Positions 6,891 to 14,845 of a DNA stretch of 22,936 nt are shown here, one piece after another; within the stretch, counting starts at the first letter, position 1, and every line of letters begins with the position of its first letter. The stretch is taken from contig JAJFHR010000029.1 in NCBI GenBank assembly GCA_021775515.1, positions 1 to 22,936 of the forward strand, written 5' to 3'. The notes below the pieces were generated by a model. It was not told where the DNA came from and did no database searches. It worked only from the letters and a program-made list of their open reading frames with translations. The DNA comes from Hyphomicrobiales bacterium (GTDB lineage Bacteria; Pseudomonadota; Alphaproteobacteria; Rhizobiales; JAJFHR01). A program made the translations under genes and the position numbers.

Positions 6891-8141
6891 TTATACCTCG
6901 TCCAGACCATAGGCCGTGTGTAATGTGCGGATTGCCAGTTCCGCATATGCCGCATCAATCAAAATGCTCACTTTGATTTCAGAAGTTGTTATTGCCAGAA
7001 TATTGATTCCCTTTTCAGCCAGCACCTGAAACATTTTGGCTGCAACCCCTGCATGACTGCGCATGCCTATGCCGATGACCGATACTTTGACGACATCGCT
7101 GGTTCCGTTGATCGCCTCATAGGTGATCTCATCTTCGCATGACCGCAACACCTTAAGTGCATCGCCCAGATCATTAACCGGGACTGTAAACGTGATGTCA
7201 GCATGGCGGCCGTCATCAGAAACATTTTGCACAATCATATCGACATTGATATCCGCCTGCGCCAGGGGGCCGAAAATCGCTGCGGCAATGCCGGGTCTGT
7301 CGGCAACCCTGGTGAGCGTTACCTTGGCCTCATCCTTTGAATAGGCTATGCCACTAACAACCTGTTGTTCCACAATCTCTTCCTCATCACACACCAATGT
7401 CCCCGGACGCCTGTTGCCATCGCCTTGATCCGCCTCAGGGTCGTCAAAACTCGACCTCACCTGTAACCGTACACCGTGCACCATTGCAAGCTCAACTGAA
7501 CGTGTCTGCAGTACCTTAGCACCCAAAGAAGCCATTTCGAGCATCTCTTCATACGAGATTCGTGACAATTTTTGGGCTTTGGCGACAATTCTCGGATCGG
7601 TTGTGTAAACACCATCCACATCGGTATAGATATCACAACGCCTGGCCTTTAGCGCAGCAGCAATTGCAACGGCGCTGGTATCGGACCCGCCTCGACCGAG
7701 AGTGGCAACCCGGTTGTTGTCACTGACGCCCTGAAACCCGGCGATAATCGCTGCTGATCCTGTTTTAAAAAACTCGTTTAGCGCCGCTGTTTCAACATTG
7801 GTGATGCGGGCTGAGCCGTGAGAGGAATTGGTTTTTATTGGCAGTTGCCATCCCAGCCAGGAGCGCGAATCAATAGCCATATCATTCAGCACGATAGCCA
7901 AAAGGCCCGCCGTTACCTGTTCCCCCGTCGATACGATAGCATCATATTCTTTACGGTCCGGTGACGGCGAAGCCTCTTTTGTCCAGCCAACCAGTTGATC
8001 GGTGGTTCCGGCCATGGCTGAAACAACCACGGCAACCTTGTGCCCGGCCTCAACCTCACGTTTTATATGAAGCGCTGCATGTCGGATTTTATCAATATCA
8101 GCAACAGACGTACCGCCAAACTTCAATACGAGCAGGGCCAT
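6891..8141 (-). CDS. lysC: Aspartate kinase
   Basis: Aspartate kinase phosphorylates aspartate, the first step toward lysine, methionine and threonine. The 416-residue protein starts with the kinase motif KFGGTSV at 7-13. It contains the GRGGSDTSAVAIAAAL and YTDVDGVYTTDPR segments, and ends with two ACT domains (from about 265; DRPGIAAAIFGPLAQADINV and a second IGIGMRSHAGVAAKMF copy) that bind feedback amino acids. The length and single activity fit the alphaproteobacterial monofunctional enzyme. GGAG lies eight bases before the ATG. It heads the leftward run toward prfA and is divergent from ubiG. A short ORF with its own ribosome site and a GC-rich hairpin lies in its leader (8181-8261), which may matter for control. 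Confidence 0.97.
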   Translation of the reverse strand: MALLVLKFGGTSVADIDKIRHAALHIKREVEAGHKVAVVVSAMAGTTDQLVGWTKEASPSPDRKEYDAIVSTGEQVTAGLLAIVLNDMAIDSRSWLGWQLPIKTNSSHGSARITNVETAALNEFFKTGSAAIIAGFQGVSDNNRVATLGRGGSDTSAVAIAAALKARRCDIYTDVDGVYTTDPRIVAKAQKLSRISYEEMLEMASLGAKVLQTRSVELAMVHGVRLQVRSSFDDPEADQGDGNRRPGTLVCDEEEIVEQQVVSGIAYSKDEAKVTLTRVADRPGIAAAIFGPLAQADINVDMIVQNVSDDGRHADITFTVPVNDLGDALKVLRSCEDEITYEAINGTSDVVKVSVIGIGMRSHAGVAAKMFQVLAEKGINILAITTSEIKVSILIDAAYAELAIRTLHTAYGLDEV

Positions 8142-8180
8142 AGACCGATCTCCAAAACAACTAAAGCGAAACCGCAGCGT

Positions 8181-8261
8181 TTATGGGGTTAGAAAATATG
8201 TGCCGATGCCAGCAACAGACCTCTGCCAAATGCCGCAACGGAACACGTGCGGCGTATTCAT
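8181..8261 (-). CDS. Possible 26-residue leader peptide before lysC
   Basis: An ATG at 8261 is preceded by GAGG with five bases of spacing and opens a 26-codon frame (MNTPHVFRCGIWQRSV, then AGIGTYFLTP) that stops 39 bases before lysC. It is not enriched in lysine, threonine or isoleucine codons as a classic attenuator would be. The case rests on the ribosome site, the position and the hairpin inside it. It may be chance. Confidence 0.3.
   Translation of the reverse strand: MNTPHVFRCGIWQRSVAGIGTYFLTP
8232..8253 (-). promoter_or_regulatory. GC-rich hairpin in the lysC leader
   Basis: GCCGC, one bulged base, ACG, a five-base loop, CGT and GCGGC form an eight-pair hairpin within the small ORF upstream of lysC. 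In the leader RNA a later CUGCGGU segment (about 8170-8176) could compete with the UGCGGC arm for the same GCCGCA partner, so two exclusive folds are possible. No T-rich terminator follows. Confidence 0.3.
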
Positions 8262-8365
8262 AGCGTCCTCTTTTGTCCCTGACAACATCGCAAGATATAT
8301 TGACAGCACAATTTTCGCAGGCCATTTGTTACATAGGGTGATCTCATGGCAGACTTGAAGAATAA

Positions 8366-9124
8366 ATGTCAGCACAAAAAACCATAAAACAATCGACAAT
8401 TGATCAGGCGGAACTCGATAAATTTTCGGCTATGGCAGCCGAATGGTGGGACCCGTCAGGCAAATTCAAGCCGCTGCATAAGTTCAATCCTGTCAGACTT
8501 CGCTACATTCGCGATAAAGCAAGTGCTCATTTCGGGCTGAGCCCTGAGCAACGCCAGCCGTTTAAAAATCTTTCCGTTTTAGATATTGGTTGTGGCGGTG
8601 GTTTGTTGTGTGAACCCATGGCGCGTCTCGGGGCAAGGGTAACCGGGATCGATCCCGCCAAAACAAATACAGCCATTGCCGCCGCCCATGCCGACGGGCA
8701 AAACCTTGGAATTGACTATCAGGCCATAAGTGCCGAGGAATTGCTTGAAACCGGAAAGACCTTCGACATTGTGTTAAATATGGAGGTAGTTGAGCATGTG
8801 GCAGATGTGTCATTGTTCATCGCCAGTTGCAGTCGGCTCGTAGCCCCAGGTGGACTGCTTTTTTCCGCCACCTTGAACCGCACCCTCAAATCATTTGCTC
8901 TGGCCATTGTCGGCGCCGAATACATTTTAAGGTGGGTGCCCAGAGGAACGCATCAATGGGACAAGTTTGTCACTCCAGACGAACTCAAACAGGCAATCTT
9001 GGAAAACGGTTTGAATATCCAAAATATACAGGGCGTAATTTACAATCCTCTGCAGGATCAATGGCAGCCGTCTAGGGATACAGATGTTAATTATATGATG
9101 CTGGCGAGCAAACCCGCAGCCTAG
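8366..9124 (+). CDS. ubiG: UbiG, ubiquinone biosynthesis O-methyltransferase
   Basis: UbiG carries out both O-methylations of the ubiquinone ring, using S-adenosylmethionine. At 252 residues it has the normal length. The N-terminus has the family signature (KFSAMAAEWWDPSGKFKPLH, KFNPVRLRYI). The SAM motif VLDIGCGGGLLCEPMARLGA begins near residue 70, and the acidic end of the next strand is GID. Later EVVEHV, LFSATLNRT and GTHQWDKFV match the family. The ATG at 8366 is the only start that keeps the conserved N-terminus; an ATG at 8346 is out of frame and stops quickly. The gene is divergent from lysC across 224 bases and convergent with DUF1178. In many alphaproteobacteria ubiG and lysC are neighbours in this way. 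Confidence 0.97.
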   Translation: MSAQKTIKQSTIDQAELDKFSAMAAEWWDPSGKFKPLHKFNPVRLRYIRDKASAHFGLSPEQRQPFKNLSVLDIGCGGGLLCEPMARLGARVTGIDPAKTNTAIAAAHADGQNLGIDYQAISAEELLETGKTFDIVLNMEVVEHVADVSLFIASCSRLVAPGGLLFSATLNRTLKSFALAIVGAEYILRWVPRGTHQWDKFVTPDELKQAILENGLNIQNIQGVIYNPLQDQWQPSRDTDVNYMMLASKPAA

Positions 9125-9152
9125 CTAAGGCATGTCGCGCAAAAACGAAGAT

Positions 9153-9196
9153 TTAAAGTGTGTCAAATGCATCCGACAAGATGAGACACGCTTTAA
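9153..9196. terminator. Convergent inverted repeat after ubiG
   Basis: TTAAAGTGTGTC (9153-9164) pairs with GACACGCTTTAA (9185-9196): twelve pairs with one G-U, around a 20-base loop. It lies in the 88-base gap between the convergent ends of ubiG and the DUF1178 gene. There is no strong T tract, so termination is inferred from position and symmetry. Confidence 0.4.
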
Positions 9197-9212
9197 CTCT
9201 GAAATTATCGAC

Positions 9213-9635
9213 TTAGTTTTGATCTTCCGGCAGTAACGGCAGCGGCTGAATTTCAATGCCTTCTTCGCTCAAGGATTTGGCCTCCTCGAGCGAGGTCTCG
9301 CCATAAATGCCGCGATCTTCGCTTTCTTTGTAATGGATACGACGAGCTTCCTCGGCGAATTTATCACCAACATAATCAGCGTTTTCTTCAACCTTGCGCC
9401 TAATTTCACGCATGGCTTTAACGAGAGCCTTTTGGTTATCTGGCTTTTTCTGCAAAGTTTTCTGATTGGATTTTTTGCCAAGTAAGGGCGTCATAAGTGC
9501 CTTGTGCACATTGGTGCTGCCACACATCGGGCATTGAATTTCTGAGGCGGAAAGCTGTGAATCAAAAGTCTCATTGTCACGAAACCAGCCGTCAAACTCA
9601 TGATTGAGATTGCACAAAAGATTAAATCGGATCAC
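9213..9635 (-). CDS. DUF1178 family protein
   Basis: This is a 140-residue protein of the DUF1178 family, which has no established function. The N-terminus carries a zinc-ribbon-like set: C8, H12, then C35 and C38 in IQCPMCGSTNVHKALM. The middle is basic (LLGKKSNQKTLQKKP) and the conserved C-terminal half includes NADYVGDKFAEEARRIHY. The start is GTG at 9635, and its bases overlap the TGA of the upstream carbon-nitrogen hydrolase gene (GTGA), indicating translational coupling. It is the last gene of the comF-grxC-hydrolase run, an association often seen in alphaproteobacteria. Confidence 0.9.
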   Translation of the reverse strand: MIRFNLLCNLNHEFDGWFRDNETFDSQLSASEIQCPMCGSTNVHKALMTPLLGKKSNQKTLQKKPDNQKALVKAMREIRRKVEENADYVGDKFAEEARRIHYKESEDRGIYGETSLEEAKSLSEEGIEIQPLPLLPEDQN

Positions 9636-10495
9636 GACGCCTTCCTCTGGCTCTTAACCGGCTCACCGCTATAGTGGACCAGATCAAAGTGGCGGTCATG
9701 ATTGAGAGCTGGAATGCGCGCACGCGCTTCAACTATTCTGGCTGGGTCAATCTGGGCAAGGATAACACCTGGTTCTTCATCAGCCTCGGCGAGAATTTCA
9801 CCCCAGGGAGAAATTATCAGACTATGACCATAGGTTTCGCGACCGTTTTCATGTCGCCCGCCCTGGGCCGGCGCAAATACGTAACAGCCATTCTCAATTG
9901 CCCGGGCTTTGAGCAGAATATGCCAATGATCCCTGCCGGTATTTTTGGTAAAAGCGGCCGGAACCGTCAAATATCCCGCACCACTTTGAGCCAAGCTCCT
10001 GTAAAGGTGCGGAAAGCGGAGATCATAGCAAACTGACAACCCAACACATCCCCAGGGCATGTCAACTGTCACCGCCTGCGAGCCGGGTTGATAGTTTTTG
10101 GATTCGCGGTAACTTTCGCCGCCTGACAAATCGACATCAAACATGTGCATTTTATCATAGGTGGCAACAACGCGCCCGTCGGGACCAAAGACATAAGACC
10201 GGTTGGCAACTTTGGTATCTGATAATTTTATCGCCAGTGATCCGATCAGCAGCCAAATTCCCAACTCCTCCGCCAGGGTGGAAAAAGCTTTCACTGCCAC
10301 ATCGTCCTGTTCGAAAGATATGCGGGAAAATAAGCGTTTTGAACTCAACTCCATCAAGGCGGAGGTTTCCGGCGTAAGGATGAATTCTGCGCCTTTATCT
10401 GCCGCCTCCCGAATAAGATCAGTTGCACGTGCAATATTTTCCGCAACCTCGTTTGCGGTACGCAATTGAATGCATGCTGCTGTAAATATCGCCAT
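9632..10495 (-). CDS. Carbon-nitrogen hydrolase (nitrilase superfamily, Nit1-like)
   Basis: This 287-residue enzyme has the complete nitrilase catalytic triad: Glu43 in LTPETSALMELSS, Lys115 in YDKMHMFD, and Cys156 in GLSVCYDLRFPHLYR. The sequence most resembles the Nit1 / deaminated-glutathione amidase branch, which would hydrolyse the amide of deaminated glutathione; that substrate is inferred, not shown. It overlaps the DUF1178 start by four bases and lies 25 bases downstream of grxC on the same strand. Linkage to a glutaredoxin gene agrees with a glutathione connection, although this gene order is simply common in the class. Other amidase substrates remain possible. Confidence 0.9.
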   Translation of the reverse strand: MAIFTAACIQLRTANEVAENIARATDLIREAADKGAEFILTPETSALMELSSKRLFSRISFEQDDVAVKAFSTLAEELGIWLLIGSLAIKLSDTKVANRSYVFGPDGRVVATYDKMHMFDVDLSGGESYRESKNYQPGSQAVTVDMPWGCVGLSVCYDLRFPHLYRSLAQSGAGYLTVPAAFTKNTGRDHWHILLKARAIENGCYVFAPAQGGRHENGRETYGHSLIISPWGEILAEADEEPGVILAQIDPARIVEARARIPALNHDRHFDLVHYSGEPVKSQRKAS

Positions 10496-10520
10496 TTAAA
10501 TACCGTAACGTATTGTCTGG

Positions 10521-10778
10521 TTAGGCACCAAGCAAGGTTTCAAGTTTGCCTTGTCTATCCAAAGCATAAAGATCATCGTATCCGCCCACATGTGCATCAC
10601 CAATAAAAATCTGCGGAACCGTACGCTTCCCTCCCGCTTTTTCCATCATGAACGCACGTTTTTTCGGGTTCATAGTTACATCTACTTCCTCGAATTCCGC
10701 CCCTTTTTCTTTCAAAAGTTTTTTAGCGGCAAAACAATAGGGGCACAACATCGTCGAATACAGTGTAACCGGTGCCAT
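10521..10778 (-). CDS. grxC: Glutaredoxin 3
   Basis: This 85-residue glutaredoxin has the dithiol active site C12-P-Y-C15 in LYSTMLCPYCFAAKKLL. The glutathione-binding segment is KRTVPQIFIGDAHVGGYDDL, with the cis-proline TVP and GGYDD. It reduces disulfides and mixed disulfides with glutathione in the cytoplasm. The length and the CPYC motif fit GrxC. It sits between comF (62 bases upstream) and the carbon-nitrogen hydrolase gene, all leftward and probably in one transcript. Confidence 0.96.
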   Translation of the reverse strand: MAPVTLYSTMLCPYCFAAKKLLKEKGAEFEEVDVTMNPKKRAFMMEKAGGKRTVPQIFIGDAHVGGYDDLYALDRQGKLETLLGA

Positions 10779-10840
10779 GTAAAAATATCCTCAAAACACT
10801 TCCGATGAAAAAATCCACCGCTCAAATTTTATCCAGTTAC

Positions 10841-11629
10841 CTATATAGGCAGTTGCAGGGGATCAACAACCCTGGCGAACGCCAGAACATCGACATTCTC
10901 AGCCCCGCCACTAAGAATGGCCCTGCTGCAGGCTTCAATGGTGGCGCCCGTTGTAATCACGTCGTCAACCAGCAAAACTCGCTTGCCACTAACCCGCTCA
11001 AAGCAATTCTCATTAACAGCAAATGCGCCCGATACATTGCGCCGCCTTTGTGCAGCGGAAAGACCAACCTGGGTTTTTGTTTTACGCACTCTGTCAAGCA
11101 ACTGCGGTTCATATTCAAGGCCAGTGTCCTTGGCAATTACCAGGGCAAGGGCAGCGGCCTGATTATAGCGTCTCACCCATAATCGTGAACGATACAACGG
11201 CACCGGAATGATCATATCGCACTGGTCAATCAACTCCCGCCCGGACCGTTTCATCAATCGAGCAAGGATAGGGGCTGCCTCCAGCCCGTCCTTATACTTA
11301 AACCAGTGGACAAGTTTGCGCGCCCGATCATCATATCGTACGACCGCGCGCGCCTTGCTATAGCTCGGCGGATCCGCAATAGCCGCCGCACTGAGGATAC
11401 CCTCACCTGGATCATAATCAAAAGGAATACCCAACCAGTCGCACAATGGAGCTTCAATAAAGCCAAGCTCACGCCAACATGGCGCACAGAAGCCCTGAAC
11501 GGCCAAAGGCGTTCGGCAACTTAAACATTGCGGTGGCAATATCAGATCAACAGACTTTCGCCACGTCGCTGACAGAAAATCCTGAGCAGCGAGGGTTAAC
11601 CGGTCAAAAGTGGCTTTTCGAGCACTCAT
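10841..11629 (-). CDS. comF: ComF family phosphoribosyltransferase-like protein
   Basis: A 262-residue ComF-family protein. The N-terminal part has a four-cysteine zinc-like site (C35 and C38 in PPQCLSCRTP, C48 and C51 in GFCAPCW). The C-terminal part is a type I phosphoribosyltransferase fold with the PRPP loop RVLLVDDVITTGAT at about 217-230 and the conserved RRYNQAAALA and KTKTQVGLSAAQRRRNV segments. ComF is required for DNA uptake in naturally competent bacteria and takes part in single-strand processing. In alphaproteobacteria it is widespread whether or not they are competent, so competence cannot be concluded. It heads the leftward group and is divergent from the methyltransferase-fold gene across about 125 bases. 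Confidence 0.9.
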   Translation of the reverse strand: MSARKATFDRLTLAAQDFLSATWRKSVDLILPPQCLSCRTPLAVQGFCAPCWRELGFIEAPLCDWLGIPFDYDPGEGILSAAAIADPPSYSKARAVVRYDDRARKLVHWFKYKDGLEAAPILARLMKRSGRELIDQCDMIIPVPLYRSRLWVRRYNQAAALALVIAKDTGLEYEPQLLDRVRKTKTQVGLSAAQRRRNVSGAFAVNENCFERVSGKRVLLVDDVITTGATIEACSRAILSGGAENVDVLAFARVVDPLQLPI

Positions 11630-11695
11630 AAATCCGAGGCTACTCCAATTAAAGCCAAGATCAATCCCTTAAAAACAAGCGAGATCAAAGCAGCT

Positions 11696-11724
11696 TTGAC
11701 CAACGCGGACAATCCCGGCATAAA
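11696..11724 (+). promoter_or_regulatory. Putative promoter of the methyltransferase-fold gene
   Basis: TTGACC (11696-11701), 17 bases, CATAAA (11719-11724) on the plus strand. The predicted start near 11731 leaves about 39 bases before the ATG at 11770. Confidence 0.4.
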
Positions 11725-11769
11725 GAGGGCTACTTGAAATAACCGAAACTCCTCTTGCAACGGCACTCG

Positions 11770-12690
11770 ATGACAACGCCCAGGAATGTTCCTCTCATTT
11801 TCGATCAAACGCTCCTGCGCAAGCGGCTCAGGCGATCTTTTCACCAAGGAAAATCTGATAATTTTTTGATGCACAGAATTGGCGAAGATATTGCAGAAAG
11901 ATTGGGATCGATAAAGCGCGAATTTTTAACATGCGCTCTGTTTGGCGATCATTATGGAACGATCACCACTGCCCTTAACGATCTGCCGACGGTGAGCAAA
12001 ATCATATCATTAAGTTTGGCTGACCCGGGACCGGGTGTGCGGCTGCGTCCGCAAATAATCGGCACGGAAGAAATTTTACCACTGGCGTCGGAGAGCCTGG
12101 ATCTGGCTATTTCTCTCTTAACTCTTCAACATTTGAACGATTTGCCCGGAGCCTTGGCCCAGCTCAAACGCGCTTTAAAGCCTGACGGTTTATATATCAG
12201 CGCCATATTAGGTGGAGAAACACTTGTTGAGCTTAGAAATGCCCTGCTCAGTGCGGAAATCGATGCCCGAGGCGGTGCTGTCCCAAGGATTTATCCCAGC
12301 GTCGATATCAAAGACCTTGGTGCGTTGTTGCAAAGAACAGGCTTCGCCCTGCCCGTTGTCGACAGCGATAAGTTAACTGTCACCTACCGCTCCACAGTGC
12401 ATTTAATGCACGACCTTCGGCATATGGGATTGTCCAATATTCTGTTGGAAGGCTCAGGCACAAGCCTGAACCGGAGAATTCTTGCCAAATTGGAAGAGAA
12501 TTATAAAAGCCGGTTTCCAGCGCCAAATGAACGTATAAAAGCAACTTTTGAAATCATTTATATGACCGGTTGGGCACCGCATGACAGCCAACAAGTTCCC
12601 CTAAAACCCGGTTCCGCCAAAACCCGGCTGGCTGACGCTCTAAAAACCACAGAATTTACTTTTAAGAAAAAAAATGATGACCTTGACTAG
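11770..12690 (+). CDS. NDUFAF5-like methyltransferase-fold protein
   Basis: This 306-residue class I methyltransferase-fold protein belongs to the BioC/NDUFAF5 branch. The diagnostic parts are the N-terminal FDQTLLRKRLRRSF, the LTLQHLNDLPGALAQLKRAL and KPDGLYISAILGGETLVELR stretch, DLGALLQRTGFALPVVDSDK, and the C-terminal ATFEIIYMTGWAPHDSQQ. Human NDUFAF5 is a complex I assembly factor reported to hydroxylate an arginine of NDUFS7 (the NuoB equivalent), so a similar role is possible. The usual SAM-binding glycine motif is not visible: the aligned region reads LTCALFGDHYGTITT. The frame extends to a TTG at 11755; I chose the ATG at 11770, although no clear ribosome site precedes it. It is divergent from comF. 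Confidence 0.8.
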   Translation: MTTPRNVPLIFDQTLLRKRLRRSFHQGKSDNFLMHRIGEDIAERLGSIKREFLTCALFGDHYGTITTALNDLPTVSKIISLSLADPGPGVRLRPQIIGTEEILPLASESLDLAISLLTLQHLNDLPGALAQLKRALKPDGLYISAILGGETLVELRNALLSAEIDARGGAVPRIYPSVDIKDLGALLQRTGFALPVVDSDKLTVTYRSTVHLMHDLRHMGLSNILLEGSGTSLNRRILAKLEENYKSRFPAPNERIKATFEIIYMTGWAPHDSQQVPLKPGSAKTRLADALKTTEFTFKKKNDDLD

Positions 12691-12720
12691 GTATCAGTGC
12701 TGGGATCCAGTGTGAGACAA

Positions 12721-12906
12721 TCAACTTGTCAAAGCTGTTAATACACTTTGAAACAATATTGTAACTTTCCCTCCAAGCAGCACCCCGCTAACAATGATTG
12801 AAATGCTTATGCCACCTGCAATTAGAGCATACTCAATCGCGGTCGCGCCACTGTTTGATGAGGCAAAATCACGGGTCAAAGAGCAATTTTTTTGTACTAT
12901 TTTCAT
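12721..12906 (-). CDS. Flp family type IVb pilin, solitary
   Basis: This 61-residue small pilin has the Flp signature: a short basic leader ending in SNSG, then ATAIEYALIAGGISISIIVS with the Glu-Tyr pair at positions five and six of the mature protein. The prepilin peptidase would cut after the glycine at about residue 20, and the hydrophobic helix forms the pilus core. Flp pilins build the Tad/Cpa adhesion pilus, but no tad or cpa gene is in the window, so assembly would need machinery elsewhere. It lies between the convergent methyltransferase-fold gene and mutT, with its own upstream gap of 73 bases. The start is ATG at 12906; GGGACG upstream is a weak ribosome site. Confidence 0.85.
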   Translation of the reverse strand: MKIVQKNCSLTRDFASSNSGATAIEYALIAGGISISIIVSGVLLGGKVTILFQSVLTALTS

Positions 12907-12979
12907 TGTTATTTCGTCCCGTCAGTTAATCAGTTTTACTCACACATAAAACCAGTCGTTTAGACTATCGGTACAACTG

Positions 12980-13378
12980 CTACAGCAAATCCCGTAGCGA
13001 GGCTATGAGGGGGATATCCGCCGGCGGCATCGGATAATCAACCAGCCTAACTGGTTTCACCCAGGCAATCTCTTGTCCCTCACATCCGTTTACGCGTCCT
13101 TTCCATTTGCGGCACACAAATAAGGGCATCAAAAGATGGAAGGCCTCATAGGCGTGGCTTGCAAACGTCAGCGGAGCCAAACAGGCTTCCGTTACATCAA
13201 TCCCCAGTTCTTCGCGCAACTCCCTGATGATAGCCTCTTCGGGCCGCTCTCCTGGCTCTACTTTACCGCCGGGAAACTCCCACAAACCGCCCATAGGTTT
13301 ATCAGGCGGCCGCTTCGCCAGTAGAACGCGACCATCCGGATCAACCAATGCGCAAGCTGCTACCAACAGAAGTGTCAT
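12980..13378 (-). CDS. mutT: MutT-type Nudix hydrolase (8-oxo-dGTP diphosphatase)
   Basis: This 132-residue protein has an exact Nudix box G-x5-E-x7-REL-x-EE-x-G-I at residues 38-60 (GKVEPGERPEEAI, IRELREELGI), preceded by LLAKRPPDKPMGGLWEFPGG as in MutT. MutT removes oxidised guanine nucleotides (8-oxo-dGTP to 8-oxo-dGMP) before they enter DNA. The pairing of mutT with argJ in a run divergent from secA is common in alphaproteobacteria and supports the call over other Nudix enzymes. It begins 107 bases downstream of argJ, with a hairpin between, so it may have its own promoter. Confidence 0.9.
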   Translation of the reverse strand: MTLLLVAACALVDPDGRVLLAKRPPDKPMGGLWEFPGGKVEPGERPEEAIIRELREELGIDVTEACLAPLTFASHAYEAFHLLMPLFVCRKWKGRVNGCEGQEIAWVKPVRLVDYPMPPADIPLIASLRDLL

Positions 13379-13450
13379 GCGTCAAATTTCAACCCAAATT
13401 GTATCTGACATTTATTAAGGATTGCCTAGTTGAATGAGTTAAGAATTCGT

Positions 13451-13481
13451 TGATCTCTAACCAATCTTTGGTCTGAGATTA
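13451..13481. terminator. Long hairpin just after argJ
   Basis: TGATCTC pairs with GAGATTA and ACCAA with TTGGT around a three-base loop, with one two-by-two mismatch between the two stem blocks. It starts five bases downstream of the argJ stop (13486) in the leftward direction. There is no clear T tract after it. It could be a terminator or a 3'-end stabilising structure before mutT. Confidence 0.4.
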
Positions 13482-13485
13482 TTGT

Positions 13486-14751
13486 CTAACTACGATAATC
13501 GGCGTTGATGTCAATATATTCATGCGTCAGATCACAGGTCCAGACCGTAGCTGACCCGCCGGCAATTCCAACATCGACCACAATCTCTATTTCCTCGCCT
13601 TTCATATGCGCGGAAGTCACTTCCTCATTATAGCCGGGATGCACATAGCCTTCTTCTGTAACCTGATGGCCGCCAATCCAGATTTTCAACTTATCCCTGT
13701 CAGCCGCTTCGCCCGCCTTGCCAACCGCCATGACAATCCGGCCCCAATTTGCATCTTCCCCGGCAATTGCCGTTTTAACCAACGGCGAATTGGCAATCGA
13801 TTTTGCAATCACCTTGGCGGCCCGGCCGTTTTCAGCCCCCTCTACCCGAACTGTTATAAATTTCTGCGCACCTTCACCGTCCCGCACGATCTGATGCGCC
13901 AGGTTCAAAGTTATAGAATTGAGTTTTTCCTTGAAATGATCAAGCCGGGGATCCTTTGCCGAACGGATGGCTTTCATTTTAACACTATGGGCGCGACCGG
14001 TTGCAAACATCAAAACCGTATCACTTGTAGAGGTATCACTATCAACAGAGATTGAATTGAAGCTATTTTCGATACTCTCACGCAGAAGTTTTTGCAAAAC
14101 TCCCGTAGGGATAGGAGCATCGGTAAAAATAAAACTTAACATCGTCGACATATCCGGTGCGATCATGCCGGAGCCTTTGGCAATCCCATTTATCAAAACA
14201 GGCTGATCATCGATAATTGCACTATGTGTAGCTAGTTTGGGAAACGTATCGGTTGTCATAATAGCCCGGGCGGCTTCCAGCCAGTTGTCGCCCGCGGCTT
14301 TGTCCACCGTGTTTTTGATCAACCGGACAATTGAGGCGGCATCAAGCGGTTCACCAATAACCCCGGTTGAGGCTGCAAAAACTTCCCCTTGCGGGCAATG
14401 CAAAACATTCGCCACCTCTTGAACCACGGACTTGACACCGGCCATGCCCTTGGTGCCGGTGAACGCATTGGCATTGCCTGCATTGACAATAACCGCACGG
14501 GCACGTCCACGGGGCAGTTGTTTTCGGCACCATTCAACCGGAGCGGATGCTGTCTTCGAGTTGGTAAATACGCCGGCCACAGACGTTTCCCCATCACACA
14601 AGGCAATCATCACATCGTGTCGATTTTTATATTTTGTTCCCGTACATCCTACGCCTATCCGAACACCTGAGATCACCGGTAATTCAGCCAAAATATCCGG
14701 TGCCAGGGGAGATGCACCATTCTTTTTACGGGGTTTTTTGAAAGGAAACAT
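13486..14751 (-). CDS. argJ: ArgJ, glutamate N-acetyltransferase / amino-acid N-acetyltransferase
   Basis: ArgJ moves the acetyl group from N-acetylornithine to glutamate, recycling acetyl groups in the arginine pathway; some forms also acetylate glutamate from acetyl-CoA. The protein is 421 residues. It is made as one chain and cuts itself before a conserved threonine, here T203 in AKGSGMIAPDMSTMLSFIFT. Other family marks are VFTNSKTASAPVEWC, VNAGNANAFTG, ASTGVIGEPL and DSDTSTSDTVL. Whether it is mono- or bifunctional cannot be told by eye. The ATG at 14751 lacks an obvious ribosome site. It follows the parvulin gene after 94 bases on the same strand. Confidence 0.96.
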   Translation of the reverse strand: MFPFKKPRKKNGASPLAPDILAELPVISGVRIGVGCTGTKYKNRHDVMIALCDGETSVAGVFTNSKTASAPVEWCRKQLPRGRARAVIVNAGNANAFTGTKGMAGVKSVVQEVANVLHCPQGEVFAASTGVIGEPLDAASIVRLIKNTVDKAAGDNWLEAARAIMTTDTFPKLATHSAIIDDQPVLINGIAKGSGMIAPDMSTMLSFIFTDAPIPTGVLQKLLRESIENSFNSISVDSDTSTSDTVLMFATGRAHSVKMKAIRSAKDPRLDHFKEKLNSITLNLAHQIVRDGEGAQKFITVRVEGAENGRAAKVIAKSIANSPLVKTAIAGEDANWGRIVMAVGKAGEAADRDKLKIWIGGHQVTEEGYVHPGYNEEVTSAHMKGEEIEIVVDVGIAGGSATVWTCDLTHEYIDINADYRS

Positions 14752-14845
14752 AAGTTACACACTTAGATACGAGTTTATCACAATGCCAGCCTATACCGGC
14801 CGGCCTTGTGACGTCATCGTAATTTTAGCAACTATGTAAACGCGC

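Noticed and set aside
8181..8399. 72-residue minus-strand frame spanning the lysC-ubiG gap
   Set aside because: Its upstream part overlaps the ubiG start and has no ribosome site. Only the inner 26-codon frame with its own ribosome site was kept as a weak candidate.
11626..11874. 82-residue minus-strand frame with a hydrophobic C-terminus overlapping the comF start by four bases
   Set aside because: More than half of it lies antisense to the start of the methyltransferase-fold gene, its N-terminus has no family likeness, and the hydrophobic part covers the promoter gap. It looks like chance.
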